Part shown: one piece after another, positions 36,793 through 45,541 of the stretch
How the letters are laid out: each line of letters opens with the position of its first letter
Numbering within the stretch: position 1 is the first letter of the stretch
Assembly (NCBI GenBank): GCA_012842495.1
Contig: DUSS01000009.1
Coordinates: 1 to 64,000 of the forward strand
DNA from: Candidatus Fermentithermobacillaceae bacterium
Lineage (GTDB): Bacteria > Bacillota > Sulfobacillia > Fermentithermobacillales > DUSS01
Direction of reading: 5' to 3'
Length of the DNA stretch: 64,000 nt
Position numbers and translations under genes: made by a program
The notes under the pieces: generated by a model
Database searches by the model: none
What the model saw: the letters and a program-made list of their open reading frames with translations, nothing else
What the model was told of the DNA's origin: nothing

Positions 36793-38301
36793 TCACGAAA
36801 CCGCCGGGTCACCTCTGATAAGCGCCATCTCCGCCATGAGAGCATATTCCAGTCTCATCTTCATGATCTCGCAACCCAACCGGTACGGTTTTGAGATATC
36901 TCCGTTAGACTCGTAGGCACTGGCATGACAACCTCCGCCGCAGTAAAAGCGAGCCCAGCACGACGCGCATACATTCTTGGAGTACACGTGAGTCCCGGCG
37001 AAACGCTTTCGGAGTTCATCGCCATTTGCCGGGTCGATGCCGGAAAACACGTCGCCCATCTTGAACTCCGCCTGTCCGGCGAAGCGGTGGCAGGGATAAA
37101 GGTCACCGGAAGGCGCCACGGCGAAGTATTCCACCCCGGCACCGCAGCCGGTCAGGCGCTTGTACACGCAGGGACCGCCGTCCGAAGGCACGATGAAGTG
37201 GTAGAAAGAAAACCCGCGACCCGTTCGGGCAGAGCGCACGTAGAACTCAAAAAGCTTTTCGTACTCTTCCCGGAGCTGCTCGAGATCCTCCTCACGAATG
37301 GCATAAGGGGCTTCTTGTCCCGCTATCACCGGTTCCATGGAGATCTTCTCGAATCCCAGATTCACCAAGTGCTCAACGTCGGCGGCAAAATCCAGCGACT
37401 GGCGGGTAAAGGTTCCGCGAACCCAGTAGTCGTCAAATCGCAGTTCGCGTCCTTCTCGTCCGCTGGCCGCCATCGACCCCTTCGCGGTTTGGGCCGGGAA
37501 ATCCATCCCGTGCGCGGGCGCGCTACCGGTCTCACCGAGCACGTACCTGCGGTACTTAGGCAGAACCGCGTCGTAGGTGCCGCGCCCATCGGGAAACACC
37601 CGCATTCCGTCGTGGACCTCGGGCCTCCCGTCCATGCTCAAGATGACCGATACATGGTGGTCTAGCAGGAACCGGACGATTTCATCGTCGAGGAGGACGC
37701 CGTTGGTGGTTAGCGTGAACTTAATGGTCTTTCCCTCGGCTTGAGCCTTCTTCTCTCCGTAAAGGATTGCATCTTTAACGACGTCGAAGACTAAAAGCGG
37801 CTCGCCTCCGAAGAAGTCTACCTCGCAGCGGGAGCGCTTTCCCAACCCGGCGAAGAGGAAATCCAGACTCCGCCGGGCCACCTCCGGGGACATCTTAGAG
37901 CGATCAACGCGCCCGCCTTTGGCAAAGCAGTACCTGCAACGAAGATTACAGTCATTGGTGACGAGCAGGCACAGCGCCTTGACGTGGTCGGGTTCGGGGG
38001 GAACGTAGCTTGAGCCGACCGGGTCTGGCCTGGCAAACCTCCCGGTGCGCCGGAGTTCCTCCAGCTCAGAGATAGCTTCTTCAATCTCGCCGGTCTCGTA
38101 CCTCGGCGACAGGGCGGATAGCGCTTCCTCGTGGTTAGTACCATCATATACGTCCAGAAGGTCCCAGGTTATCTCATCTAGGCTGTAGAGGGACCCGGTG
38201 TTCACGTCCAGGAGCGCCCGAAGACCCCCGGCCCTGAACTTATGCCAGTCCTTTTTCGAAAAAGCGGTCCCGGCCCGGGATCCCGGAAGTTGCGTGCCCA
38301 T
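36793..38301 (-). CDS. scfB: Radical SAM/SPASM maturase of SCIFF peptide
   Basis: 502 residues. The N-terminal 95 residues form an RRE/PqqD-like leader-binding unit (FRAGGLRALLDVNTGSLYSLDE). The radical SAM cluster is C118-x3-C122-x2-C125 (CNLRCRYC), with FFGGEPLL downstream. The SPASM part has GCGAGVEYFAVAPSGDLYPC and CASCWARFYCGGGC, binding two auxiliary clusters. The adjacent SCIFF precursor gene identifies it as the thioether-forming SCIFF maturase (CteB/Tte1186 family). An insert of about 35 residues (about 257-292) rich in Gly, Ala and Ser lies in the barrel region. It is encoded 18 nt after scfA. Confidence 0.93.
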   Translation of the reverse strand: MGTQLPGSRAGTAFSKKDWHKFRAGGLRALLDVNTGSLYSLDEITWDLLDVYDGTNHEEALSALSPRYETGEIEEAISELEELRRTGRFARPDPVGSSYVPPEPDHVKALCLLVTNDCNLRCRYCFAKGGRVDRSKMSPEVARRSLDFLFAGLGKRSRCEVDFFGGEPLLVFDVVKDAILYGEKKAQAEGKTIKFTLTTNGVLLDDEIVRFLLDHHVSVILSMDGRPEVHDGMRVFPDGRGTYDAVLPKYRRYVLGETGSAPAHGMDFPAQTAKGSMAASGREGRELRFDDYWVRGTFTRQSLDFAADVEHLVNLGFEKISMEPVIAGQEAPYAIREEDLEQLREEYEKLFEFYVRSARTGRGFSFYHFIVPSDGGPCVYKRLTGCGAGVEYFAVAPSGDLYPCHRFAGQAEFKMGDVFSGIDPANGDELRKRFAGTHVYSKNVCASCWARFYCGGGCHASAYESNGDISKPYRLGCEIMKMRLEYALMAEMALIRGDPAVS

Positions 38302-38319
38302 CGTGACCTTCTCCGGCCT

Positions 38320-38475
38320 CTATTTTCCTCGCGAAGTGGTCTTGTTCACGCACTTCTGGTTGGATACGGTGCACGAAGTTTTGCAGGCCGATTGGCAGGA
38401 CGCCTGGCACTCACCGCATCCCCTGTTTTCGATTCCATCGAGTTCTCCCTTAACCACTAGCTGGATGTGCTTCAT
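38320..38475 (-). CDS. scfA: SCIFF ranthipeptide precursor (six cysteines in forty-five)
   Basis: 51 residues from ATG 38475, with AAAGGGG 8 nt ahead; an open frame runs on upstream to 38514. The near-invariant SCIFF leader MKHIQLVVKG is followed by a core with six Cys at 20, 23, 27, 31, 35 and 42 (C-x2-C, three C-x3-C steps, then C-x6-C). Thr residues next to these are known thioether partners in the family. SCIFF is widespread and conserved in Clostridia but its role is unknown. It is followed directly by its maturase gene. Confidence 0.94.
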   Translation of the reverse strand: MKHIQLVVKGELDGIENRGCGECQASCQSACKTSCTVSNQKCVNKTTSRGK

Positions 38476-38559
38476 TTTAAAACCCCTTTCAATGCGCAGT
38501 CGGACAATACCCATGATAGCAGGAACGCGATGAAGCTTGAAGACCGTTCCGCGACGCCG

Positions 38560-39116
38560 CTAAACCGTCGCCGCGAGCTCCCTGAGCTCGGAGACCTGGA
38601 AGTCCGGCATAAACTCATCAGACAGCTCGGACATTTCCAGGAACGGTATCCATTCGAACCGGCATAACGCCGCTTTCATGCCCACGCTCTTGGGACCTGC
38701 CACATCCTCGAGGAACCTGTCGCCGACAAAAAGGGTCTCCTCTGGAGAAACTCCAGCCATATCCAGGGCTTCCCCGTAGATGGCCGGATGAGGCTTCCGC
38801 CAGCCGGTTTCGGAGCTGAGAACCCGGAAGTAGACCCTTTCGAGGATCCCCGACTCGAGAAGATACCGGTCTATAATCTCCGGAGGTATGCTGGTATTGG
38901 ACACGATGCCCAGGATATACCCCCGCTCAAGCCGTCTATCTTATTCTTGATGCTCGCTATGAAAAACTTGACCTCGACGTGCTTCCCGGAAACATGAAGA
39001 ACCTTTTGAACCAGCTCCGCCGCCGCCTCGTCCAGAACTTCCTCCCTCCTCCTATCTCCAAACGGCATCCACAGAGTGCCTCCCAGGTCGAATAAAACCG
39101 CCTTGATACGAGGCAC
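38560..39116 (-). pseudogene. HAD-family hydrolase gene with one frameshift
   Basis: The first part (from about 39116, GTG with GGGG about 8 nt ahead; the frame is open to 39257) carries HAD motif I as KAVLFDLGGTLW. The second part, in another frame, carries RGYILGIVSNTSIPPE, then KPHPAIYGEALDMAGVSPEE and motif IV LFVGDRFLEDVAGPKSVG. The switch falls near 38925-38945. All catalytic motifs exist across the two frames, so either a recent indel or a sequencing error has broken the gene. Intact relatives are small phosphatases or phosphoglycolate phosphatase-like enzymes. Confidence 0.75.
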
Positions 39117-39481
39117 GGTTGAACCCCGGTCATTCAGGATCACCTGCCGGTTTAGCCACACGATTTCCCAGCCGACGTTGTCATCTTTAACTTCAACGTG
39201 ACAACGGCTGATGCCTTGAAGATCCTGACTGGATGACACCAAGCCCAAGACCCACACACGGCTGAGGAGGTCCGAATCTCACGGGCGGCGAAATCGTGAG
39301 CTGCAGGAAATTCCTTGGACCCTTAATTGCTGGAAAAAACATATGATCCTGCATACGAGAGTGGGGTATCACCCTAAACCTGCGACGGTACGGTTATGAA
39401 GTCGCCAGCAGTTGACGGCATTCGTTCGGCTTTCTTCACCAGGTCCGGAGGGGGTAGGGGTCGGGAAAGGAGCAGGAGAAC

Positions 39482-40291
39482 ATGAGCCAGGTTGTAAGGG
39501 ACTTCTACAATCGCAATCCTTCCTATGAGTGGGAAAGACTCTCGAGGCCGTATACTCACCTCGAGTACGTCACCACCATGCACCTTGTAGGGAAGTACTT
39601 CCCGAAGAGCGGCGCAGTAGTCGATATCGGGTCAGGCCCTGGAAGGTATTCTATAGAGATGCTGAAAAGGGGTTACAAAGTCACCCTGGTTGACCTGAGC
39701 GAAGCGCTCCTGGAGATAGCCGAGAGGGAAATCGCCGCCAGAGGCTTGCGTGCTGAAGGAATCTTTCGGGGAGACGCCTGCAATCTCGGTTTTCTGGACG
39801 ACGCTCAGTTTGACGCGGCCTTCTTGATGGGCCCCATGTACCATCTCATTCGGCGAGAGGACAGGATGAAGGCCCTGGGTGAGCTTCGCCGGGTAATGAA
39901 GCCTGGTGGCGTGGCGGTGGTGGCCTATCTGAATTCCTGGGGAATACTGAGGTCGCTTCTGACAGAGAATCCGACGTACTACGAAAGCAAGGAAATGATC
40001 TTTGCGCTTACCCGGGAATTCATCAACAAGAGCCGTCCGGGGGGAGGTTTTACCGAGGCGTACTTCACGATTCCCCCAGAGGCCACCGCAGAATTGCAGG
40101 AAGCAGCCTTCATTATCCTGAGCTATGCTGGCGCAGAAAGCTACGCCTCAGGATGCATCGAACCGTTGGCCAGAATGAGCCAGGAAAATCCGGTCGCTTA
40201 CGAGAACGTCCTCGAGACTGCGTCGGCGCTTTCCGAGGAGCCTCCCTGGCGCGATTCCACGGAGCACGTCCATTTTGTCGTGAGGAAATGA
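39482..40291 (+). CDS. Class I SAM-dependent methyltransferase
   Basis: 269 residues. SAM-binding motif I AVVDIGSGPGRYSIEMLKRG, motif II acidic VTLVDLSEALLEIAE, then FDAAFLMGPMYHLIRREDR and VMKPGGVAVVAYLNSWG as motifs post II and III. Substrate unknown; the N-terminal VRDFYNRNPSYEWERL recalls small-molecule methyltransferases of the Methyltransf_11/25 group. AAGGAG lies about 10 nt upstream. It is next to a broken MutL-like gene on the same strand, in a region of gene decay. Confidence 0.88.
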   Translation: MSQVVRDFYNRNPSYEWERLSRPYTHLEYVTTMHLVGKYFPKSGAVVDIGSGPGRYSIEMLKRGYKVTLVDLSEALLEIAEREIAARGLRAEGIFRGDACNLGFLDDAQFDAAFLMGPMYHLIRREDRMKALGELRRVMKPGGVAVVAYLNSWGILRSLLTENPTYYESKEMIFALTREFINKSRPGGGFTEAYFTIPPEATAELQEAAFIILSYAGAESYASGCIEPLARMSQENPVAYENVLETASALSEEPPWRDSTEHVHFVVRK

Positions 40292-40328
40292 GATGTACTG
40301 AGGAACACAATCGGGGGAGGGATCTCCC

Positions 40329-40925
40329 TTGTCTCAGTCCTATATCATCACCGACGTGGGAAGCACCACCACCAGTGGTATACGCCGGAAACAAGGATGC
40401 CGCGCCGCTTGTCCGGGATACCCTGAGCGAAGGCTTCGACCTGAAGGTCGTGGAGAACCTCCGCCCCACTCTGGAGCGGGAGGTTCTGGAGCCTGCCAGG
40501 ACTGCCATCCATGAACTCTTTATGTCTCACGTCATGGCTCATGCTCCGGGCTACGAAAAGCTAAGGTCATGGGTGGATGCTGACATCGTTCCCACCCCGG
40601 CAGCAGCAGGGCGCATGATCGAAGTCCTGGCCTACCGGCATAGGGCCAACCTTTTCGGAGTTGACATCGGAGGAGCAACCACGGATGTCTTCTCCGTCAT
40701 AGACGGATCCTTCCACCGTTCCGTCAGCGCCAACCTGGGAATGAGCTATTCGGCAGGCAATGTCCTGATTGAAGCAGGTGTCGAAAACGTGTTACGCTGG
40801 CTTCCCTTTAAAGTTCCCTGGCACCAGGTTGCGGACAGGGTTTTCACCAAGCTGATTAACCCGACCACTGTCCCCAGAACGTTTATGGACCTCCAGATAG
40901 AACAGGCTCTGGCCACGGAACTCAT
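40329..40925 (+). pseudogene. MutL/GlmL-family (ASKHA) gene with internal deletion, truncated
   Basis: The TTG start at 40329 (after GGGGGAGGG) gives SYIITDVGSTTT, the N-terminal nucleotide-binding motif of the glutamate-mutase L/MutL family. Within 15 codons the reading jumps to another frame and to the middle of the protein: VVYAGNKDAAPLVRDTL, then LFGVDIGGATTDVFSVIDG and SVSANLGMSYSAGNVLIEAG. About 100 or more residues between these parts are missing. Similarity stops at about 40925 (IEQALATEL), where a truncated ImmA/IrrE gene begins on the opposite strand. Such proteins are ATPases linked to B12-dependent mutases; no mutase gene is nearby. Non-functional. Confidence 0.75.
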
Positions 40926-41190
40926 GCGCGAGCGAAAACCGCTGGTGGCCGATGGTATGCCTCCGGTTGACAAGCACGAGTGTGTAGGGGTCGCTTCTTA
41001 TGTAGACCGCTGATACTTTGTCGGACATGGCAACATGTCCGACTAAGATATTCTCCCGGCTGAGGAGCCTTTCAAAGGCCTGCTCAGTGACAGGTTCAAC
41101 GACCGATCTGAGAATTCCCTGGGAAACCAGCCTTTCTCTGCAGTTGGCTGCAAGTTCGAGTCCGCGATGCAGAGGAATCTTGTTCGTCAT
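40915..41190 (-). pseudogene. ImmA/IrrE-family peptidase gene, truncated at the zinc motif
   Basis: From ATG 41190 the protein reads like an ImmA/IrrE peptidase up to LVNRRHTIGHQRFSLAHE, which should continue as HELGHYLLH. The text changes abruptly at the first His-Glu, and the rest of the open frame (to 40792) is the complement of the MutL-like pseudogene. The zinc site is therefore incomplete and the protein inactive. Its start overlaps the stop of the XRE regulator gene (ATGA), the normal coupling of ImmR/ImmA-like pairs. Confidence 0.75.
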
Positions 41191-41525
41191 GAATTCACCT
41201 CTGACTGAAGGGACTTCATAACCCAGTAGTCAGATAACACGCGTCTTGCCCAGTAGATGACTTCTCGGTCATGATCTGTTAGCTGTCGACTCCTAAACGC
41301 AACCTTGATCTCCGGCGCATTCGGGTCCAGGAACCAGGCGATATTCAGCCCATAATAGTCCGCAAGCCTTCCGAGGTAAAAAGTCGATGGGGTCCGAGCG
41401 CCCGACTCCCAGTAGGAGAGCAGCTCTCGAGAAATCCCCGTATCCCTTGACACTTCGTCTTGCGTCTTGCCTATGGACCGGCGAGCGCTTCTCAACCTTT
41501 GACCCAGGAATGCCATCCGCTCCAT
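41187..41525 (-). CDS. XRE-family transcriptional regulator
   Basis: 112 residues from ATG 41525 with GGAGGG 8 nt upstream. A standard HTH_3 domain lies at residues 7-62 (LGQRLRSARRSIGKTQDEVSRDTGISRELLSYWESGARTP). The C-terminal half is helical, with HDREVIYWARRVL. It pairs with the truncated ImmA/IrrE gene downstream, so it is probably an orphaned ImmR-like repressor whose protease partner has been lost. Confidence 0.88.
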   Translation of the reverse strand: MERMAFLGQRLRSARRSIGKTQDEVSRDTGISRELLSYWESGARTPSTFYLGRLADYYGLNIAWFLDPNAPEIKVAFRSRQLTDHDREVIYWARRVLSDYWVMKSLQSEVNS

Positions 41526-41678
41526 CGGCGTTTCCCTCCACGGTTGACGTTTTGTTACACTATGATATCACTGGAGACGAATGTAACACCTTCACCCGGG
41601 TTAAGATCGACCGTATGCTCGCCCATCCGGCGGTCCAATCGCGCTCCACGAGGAAAGCTCGGGAAAAAGGACGCCCTC

Positions 41679-42527
41679 TCACACACGGAAGTTAATCCCA
41701 TAGAACACCCTCACGAGGTACTCCCTCAGCCTGTCCGGAACGAACCTGGCCACGAAGGGAATCAACGTATACCCAAAAGCCCCGCAGGGATTCCTCCCGG
41801 GCGGATTGGGGTCCCTTATGATTTGGAGGATTTTCCCGGCAACGACCGACGGAGGCGGAGATTCCCTCAGCCTTTTGTCTATCGACTTCCAGCTGGTCTC
41901 GAGCCAGGACCTGTATGGCGAGTTCTCGCGCTGCCCGAAGCGCGTCGCATTGTTGAAATTGGTGTTTATGTATGAAGGCGCGATGGCGACCACCTTGACG
42001 CCGAACGGGCGGAGCTCTTGACGAAGACCCTCCGTGAACGCCTCTATCGCGCGTTTCGAGGCGCCGTAATGCACCTGAAACGGAACCACGATCGTACTCG
42101 CCAGAGAACTCACGTTGATGACCAGGCCGGAGCGTCGTTCCCGCATGGCCGGCACGACCTCCTGGATAACCCTGATCGCCCCGAAGACATTGGTTTCGAA
42201 CTCGGCCTTCACGAGCTCTACCGCTACTTCTTCGATAGGGCCGTAGATGCCGAAACCCGCGTTGTTGATGAGAACGTCGATCCTGCCGGCTTCCTCGATC
42301 ACCTGCGCCACGCCCCGCCTCACCGAGTCCGAATCGGTCACGTCCATCCGGACGAATCTCACGGACTGCCGGAGATCATCCGGGAGCTCCCGCAGCTTTC
42401 CCAGGTCCCTCGTGGTACCCCAAACGCGGTACCCCTCCCGGGATAGGAGGCTGGCAGTCGCTGCCCCTATTCCCGAGGAAGCCCCCGTGATAAGAACGTT
42501 CTGCCTCTGGTTGTGCCCCTGCGACAT
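41679..42527 (-). CDS. Short-chain dehydrogenase/reductase (SDR)
   Basis: 282 residues. NAD(P)-binding NVLITGASSGIGAATASLL, the INNAGFGIYG strand, catalytic Ser in INVSSLASTIV and Y-x3-K in VHYGASKRAIEAFTEG are intact. Classical SDR; the Arg in TTRD after the second strand hints at NADP preference. Substrate unknown. ATG after GGAGGATGAGACGGG. It lies 22 nt after the PEP-utilizing enzyme fragment, on the same strand. Confidence 0.9.
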   Translation of the reverse strand: MSQGHNQRQNVLITGASSGIGAATASLLSREGYRVWGTTRDLGKLRELPDDLRQSVRFVRMDVTDSDSVRRGVAQVIEEAGRIDVLINNAGFGIYGPIEEVAVELVKAEFETNVFGAIRVIQEVVPAMRERRSGLVINVSSLASTIVVPFQVHYGASKRAIEAFTEGLRQELRPFGVKVVAIAPSYINTNFNNATRFGQRENSPYRSWLETSWKSIDKRLRESPPPSVVAGKILQIIRDPNPPGRNPCGAFGYTLIPFVARFVPDRLREYLVRVFYGINFRV

Positions 42528-42548
42528 CCCGTCTCATCCTCCAACCCG

Positions 42549-43466
42549 TCAGGATTCGCGCACCGCATCTTCAGCCCTCTGTATGACCTCGACCGTGCCC
42601 CGGCTGCCGTCCACCAGCAGCAGGTCGCCCGTGCGTATCTTCGATGTAGCTCCCTCCACCTGAAGGACCGCCGGTATCCCATACTCCCTGGCCACGACAG
42701 CGCTGTGCGACAGAAGTCCCCCTTCTTCCAGGACGATCGCGCAGGCTACGCTGAAAAGGGGAGTCCAGCCCGGGTTCGCGAACGGTGCCACGAGGACCTC
42801 GCCTTTTTTGAGTTCGGCAGCCTCCTCCAGAGAACGGACCACCCGGGCCCGCCCCGTCGCCGAACCTCCCGAACAGCCCATCCCCATGTAGACCGCAACG
42901 GACTCGATGCCGGAGACCTCCCCAGCGGGCTGGGCCTCGCTCTGATCAAGATAAACCCTAGCGTGCACCTCCGGACTCCCGTCTTTCCTCCGCGATGAAG
43001 ATGTTCTGCCCGGCAATATCCTTGCCCTGCCCGGCATTATGACTGCCGGGGGAACGAAGTTTCTGTACATGACCGGGATCCTACGCCTGTACCTCACCCT
43101 CTGCCGCACCACCGCGTGATCCAGCGTACCGTCCAGAAGGCCCAGGACCTCATCCCGGGAAAGCCAGAATATGTCGTCCTCCCCGTCGAGCACCCCAGCC
43201 TTCGCCCACCTTATGCCCTGCTCCTTCAGGAATCTGCGTGTGTGATACCGTGCTCTGCTGAGGTAGACTCGGGTTTCCTCCCGCCACCAGGCAAGGCGTC
43301 TGACAAGATCCAGGTTCGACTTGAACCGTCTCCATATAAAAGGGAACAGGAATTTCCCCGAGCTTTCTTTCAACGCCTCCTCCGTCCGCCTTTCTTCTTC
43401 CTCCCTCACTTTCTCTTGCCGGGCCAGCTGTTGCCTGGGGTCCAGGCTTAGCTCTCCGAGAGGCAA
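42549..43466 (-). CDS. PEP-utilizing enzyme C-terminal part, probably truncated
   Basis: 305 residues covering only the rear of a PEP synthase/rifampicin phosphotransferase-like protein. It has a helical linker (SRARYHTRRFLKEQGIRWAKAGVLDGEDDIFWLSRDEV) and the swivelling phospho-histidine domain with GGLLSHSAVVAREYGIPAVL and VDGSRGTVEVI. The N-terminal ATP-grasp domain of the usual 850-900-residue enzyme is missing. The nominal start is TTG without a good binding site, immediately next to an IS256 relic. The gene is likely a remnant left by that insertion and deletion, though the frame itself is intact. A stand-alone role cannot be fully excluded. Confidence 0.7.
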   Translation of the reverse strand: MPLGELSLDPRQQLARQEKVREEEERRTEEALKESSGKFLFPFIWRRFKSNLDLVRRLAWWREETRVYLSRARYHTRRFLKEQGIRWAKAGVLDGEDDIFWLSRDEVLGLLDGTLDHAVVRQRVRYRRRIPVMYRNFVPPAVIMPGRARILPGRTSSSRRKDGSPEVHARVYLDQSEAQPAGEVSGIESVAVYMGMGCSGGSATGRARVVRSLEEAAELKKGEVLVAPFANPGWTPLFSVACAIVLEEGGLLSHSAVVAREYGIPAVLQVEGATSKIRTGDLLLVDGSRGTVEVIQRAEDAVRES

Positions 43467-43529
43467 GCCTTAAGCATGGAAAGAGGCAACGCGGGGTCTT
43501 CGCCCCACCTTGGAACCGAGAGGTCTTCG

Positions 43530-43657
43530 TCGATCTCTGTCACCTCAGCCTGAAGTACCTGGTTCAACACTTGCTCCAACAACCTCGCCATAGCTACGTC
43601 GTCCTTGAACAACCTGTGCACCATGTCGTCCGAGAGTGTAATCTGGTATTGGGTCAC
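43530..43657 (-). mobile_element. IS256-family transposase, N-terminal relic
   Basis: From GTG 43657, with a GGAGGAGGAG in front, about 40 codons match the start of IS256-type transposases (MTQYQITLSDDMVHRLFKDD, then ARLLEQVLNQVLQAEVTE). The following sequence to the stop at 43448 does not continue the family, so only the very 5' end remains. It sits where the neighbouring PEP-utilizing enzyme gene lost its N-terminus. Confidence 0.7.
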
Positions 43658-43986
43658 CGCTGCTCCTCCTCCGACTGAATGTCCTTACAGACACCCAGTC
43701 TATCAGAGGGGCGGGTGGCCCGGCTCATCGGCTCCCATCGCGATCCCATTTTACAGAAGTCTAAGGACTTCACTGGCGAAGATCGGGGAACTCAGCATGC
43801 AGGCGGAGATACTTCAGGAGTACCTGAAGAAAAAGAGGCTTTCACCACCGCCGCCGATGTTCGGGATCTTTTTTGATTGGGGAAGATCCGTTAAAGCGGT
43901 CTGTAAAGGAAAATAACAATGGAAGTGGTCTTTCGCCGTTTGTTCGATTTTCTCCATCGCTTCCACCCCGGAAATTCGGGAAAAAA

Positions 43987-44051
43987 GCAACGTAGCCTAC
44001 GGCAACTTGCCTGGTAGACGATAGATACGTGCCCCCTTTTTTGGGGCTTTT
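43987..44051 (+). ncRNA. Possible structured RNA with intrinsic terminator, in a 430-bp gap
   Basis: The gap 43658-44089 has no convincing gene. Within it the plus strand can fold into nested stems: GCAACGTA with TACGTGC outside, CTAC with GTAG inside, then GGC/GCC around AACTT. These are followed at 44031-44051 by a terminator-like hairpin GCCCC-ctttttt-GGGGC-TTTT. I could not match this to a known riboswitch; it shares short words with the c-di-GMP-I (GEMM) aptamer but lacks its full core. No plus-strand gene follows, so it may be a small RNA, a relic leader or chance. Confidence 0.3.
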
Positions 44052-44089
44052 CGTTGTCAACCATAGCTTCTTTCGAAACTGTTATGTGA

Positions 44090-44596
44090 TCACTTGAATA
44101 CCCAGCGACGGTCTTTGCTCTCAGGCAGTTGGCGCAAGATGATTTGGCGTTTAAGCCCCAGTACGGTGTATGTTACCGTGACCAGTCGGTGTTTACTCTC
44201 GTCGCTGCCGTCAAATGGGCGGATTCGATGTATCTCCAGCAAAATGTTCAGAGGAGGAGTGCTTCCTTGGAGGGGCAGTCGCACGCGCTTCTCAAGTTCA
44301 TCAATCCCGGCAAAAGGCCAAGGGTTACGGTCTGTAGAGTCTGTTTGCCAAGCGTTGGTACTCCGGTGAAATTGGGTTTGGTAGGAGGCTTCTTGAACCC
44401 TAAAGAAATGGCGCCATATTGAATCAGGCCCGTCAAGACGAATTATCAGAAGCCAGTCGTCGGGGCCATAGCCGAGCATGCAACCGCTGCACACAAGGGT
44501 TATCCTAGAATCGTACCAGATAAGCCCAGAAACGAAAACCACAAATACTACGAGAACCGCTAACAAAACTGCCCGGTGGGCGCGAAAAAGCTGCAC
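44090..44596 (-). CDS. Hypothetical membrane-anchored protein
   Basis: 168 residues from GTG 44596 (weak GGGGG site upstream). One N-terminal hydrophobic helix (VLLAVLVVFVVFVSGLIWY) would anchor or export it. The rest is a mixed alpha/beta domain with many aromatic and Arg residues and one C-x2-C (VCSGCMLG) just outside the membrane. I recognise no family. It stands alone in a region of mobile-element relics. Confidence 0.5.
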   Translation of the reverse strand: MQLFRAHRAVLLAVLVVFVVFVSGLIWYDSRITLVCSGCMLGYGPDDWLLIIRLDGPDSIWRHFFRVQEASYQTQFHRSTNAWQTDSTDRNPWPFAGIDELEKRVRLPLQGSTPPLNILLEIHRIRPFDGSDESKHRLVTVTYTVLGLKRQIILRQLPESKDRRWVFK

Positions 44597-45224
44597 GATG
44601 ATACACCCCCGAGTGCTCTACTGGAATAACGAGGGACTGCTACATTTCATTTTATGACGAGGTCGTATGTTCCTGCTAGTGGATGTGCTCGTTCGGGTCA
44701 TGCGGCACACCAGCCTGTGCCAAGCGTTTCCAGGCCGCAGGCTGGCTTGATCTACCCCAGGCTTTGATGCAGTCGCAACTGATTACAACACCTGCCTTGT
44801 CCAGCTGCTGAATCGGGTCCGTGGTCCGTGCCAGGTCTTGGTAGGCGATCCGTCTGGCGGCCGTAATCTAGATTCCTTCTTTTGACCCAAGGAGAGTTTA
44901 GCGCGACACAGGCTTGAAATCAGTCCCCTGCTTTTTCTCCTTTTCTGCACAACTCGGCGGCGTTGAACGGTTCAACCGATAGCACAGCCGGGGGAAGTAA
45001 TAGCCGTCGGAAGGTTTTCTCGCGCCATACCCTGAAGACATCCCCTCTGGCTATTGACGTCTGGCCGCTTATAGAGGGACAACGTCACCGGGCCCTGCCA
45101 CGAAATGGTGCAGCTCCCTTGACATCCCAAAGCGCCAATGGAAACGAGGCGACCGTAGTAGCAGTCATAAACCAGGTAGGCTATATGAGGTCATCGTTCA
45201 CTTTCCAGACAAAGGTTGAGACTT
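44597..45224. other. Degenerate region without intact gene
   Basis: About 630 bp. On the minus strand, 44695-44870 reads a protein-like fragment (RIAYQDLARTTDPIQQL, then DCIKAWGRSSQPAAW) ending at a normal stop but with an in-frame stop close upstream and no start. A plus-strand frame at 44963-45355 overlaps the IS21 relic and has no clear family. I take the stretch to be decayed coding DNA. Confidence 0.4.
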
Positions 45225-45541
45225 ATGTCGACGTCGCAGTTAAAGGACTGACGGGAAACTGGACGCCCTCTGGGTCAGTGAAGATTAGCCTTTCCTCAAG
45301 AGTAGGGAACCGGTTGGCACTGAACATGCCGTCAGCCACCCTGGTCCTGAGGTAGTCTTTGTAGTTGTCGAGTTTGGATAGCCTGAGGTGTGGGTCTGTA
45401 CTTGGGCACTTTTCTCGAGCGGAGATACCTCCTGATGGTCTTACGGTCGTGCCCTGTCCGCCTGGCTATGCCCCTGGTGCTCAGTCCCGGTGAGTGCATG
45501 ACTCTGGCCTCCACCTCCGAACAAACTTGATACATGTCCAT
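45225..45541 (-). mobile_element. IS21-family transposase (IstA) N-terminal relic, frameshifted
   Basis: The first frame from 45541 gives the IstA helix-turn-helix: GLSTRGIARRTGHDRKTIRRYL and KVPKYRPTP. After a one-base shift the typical continuation SKLDNYKDYLRTRVADG appears in another frame. The similarity then fades by about 45260. No IstB gene is present. The element is dead and its ends are not visible. Confidence 0.7.

Noticed and set aside
40792-40914. Continuation of the truncated ImmA frame
   Set aside because: This portion is exactly antisense to the MutL-like pseudogene and shows no peptidase features, so it was left out of the ImmA remnant.
42549-43466. Stand-alone phosphohistidine-domain protein as a new family
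   Set aside because: The helical linker matches the middle of long PEP synthase-like proteins and the start abuts an IS256 relic, so truncation is a better explanation.
44963-45355. Plus-strand 130-codon frame
   Set aside because: Overlaps the IS21 relic on the other strand, has no recognisable family and no clear start signal; part of the decayed region.
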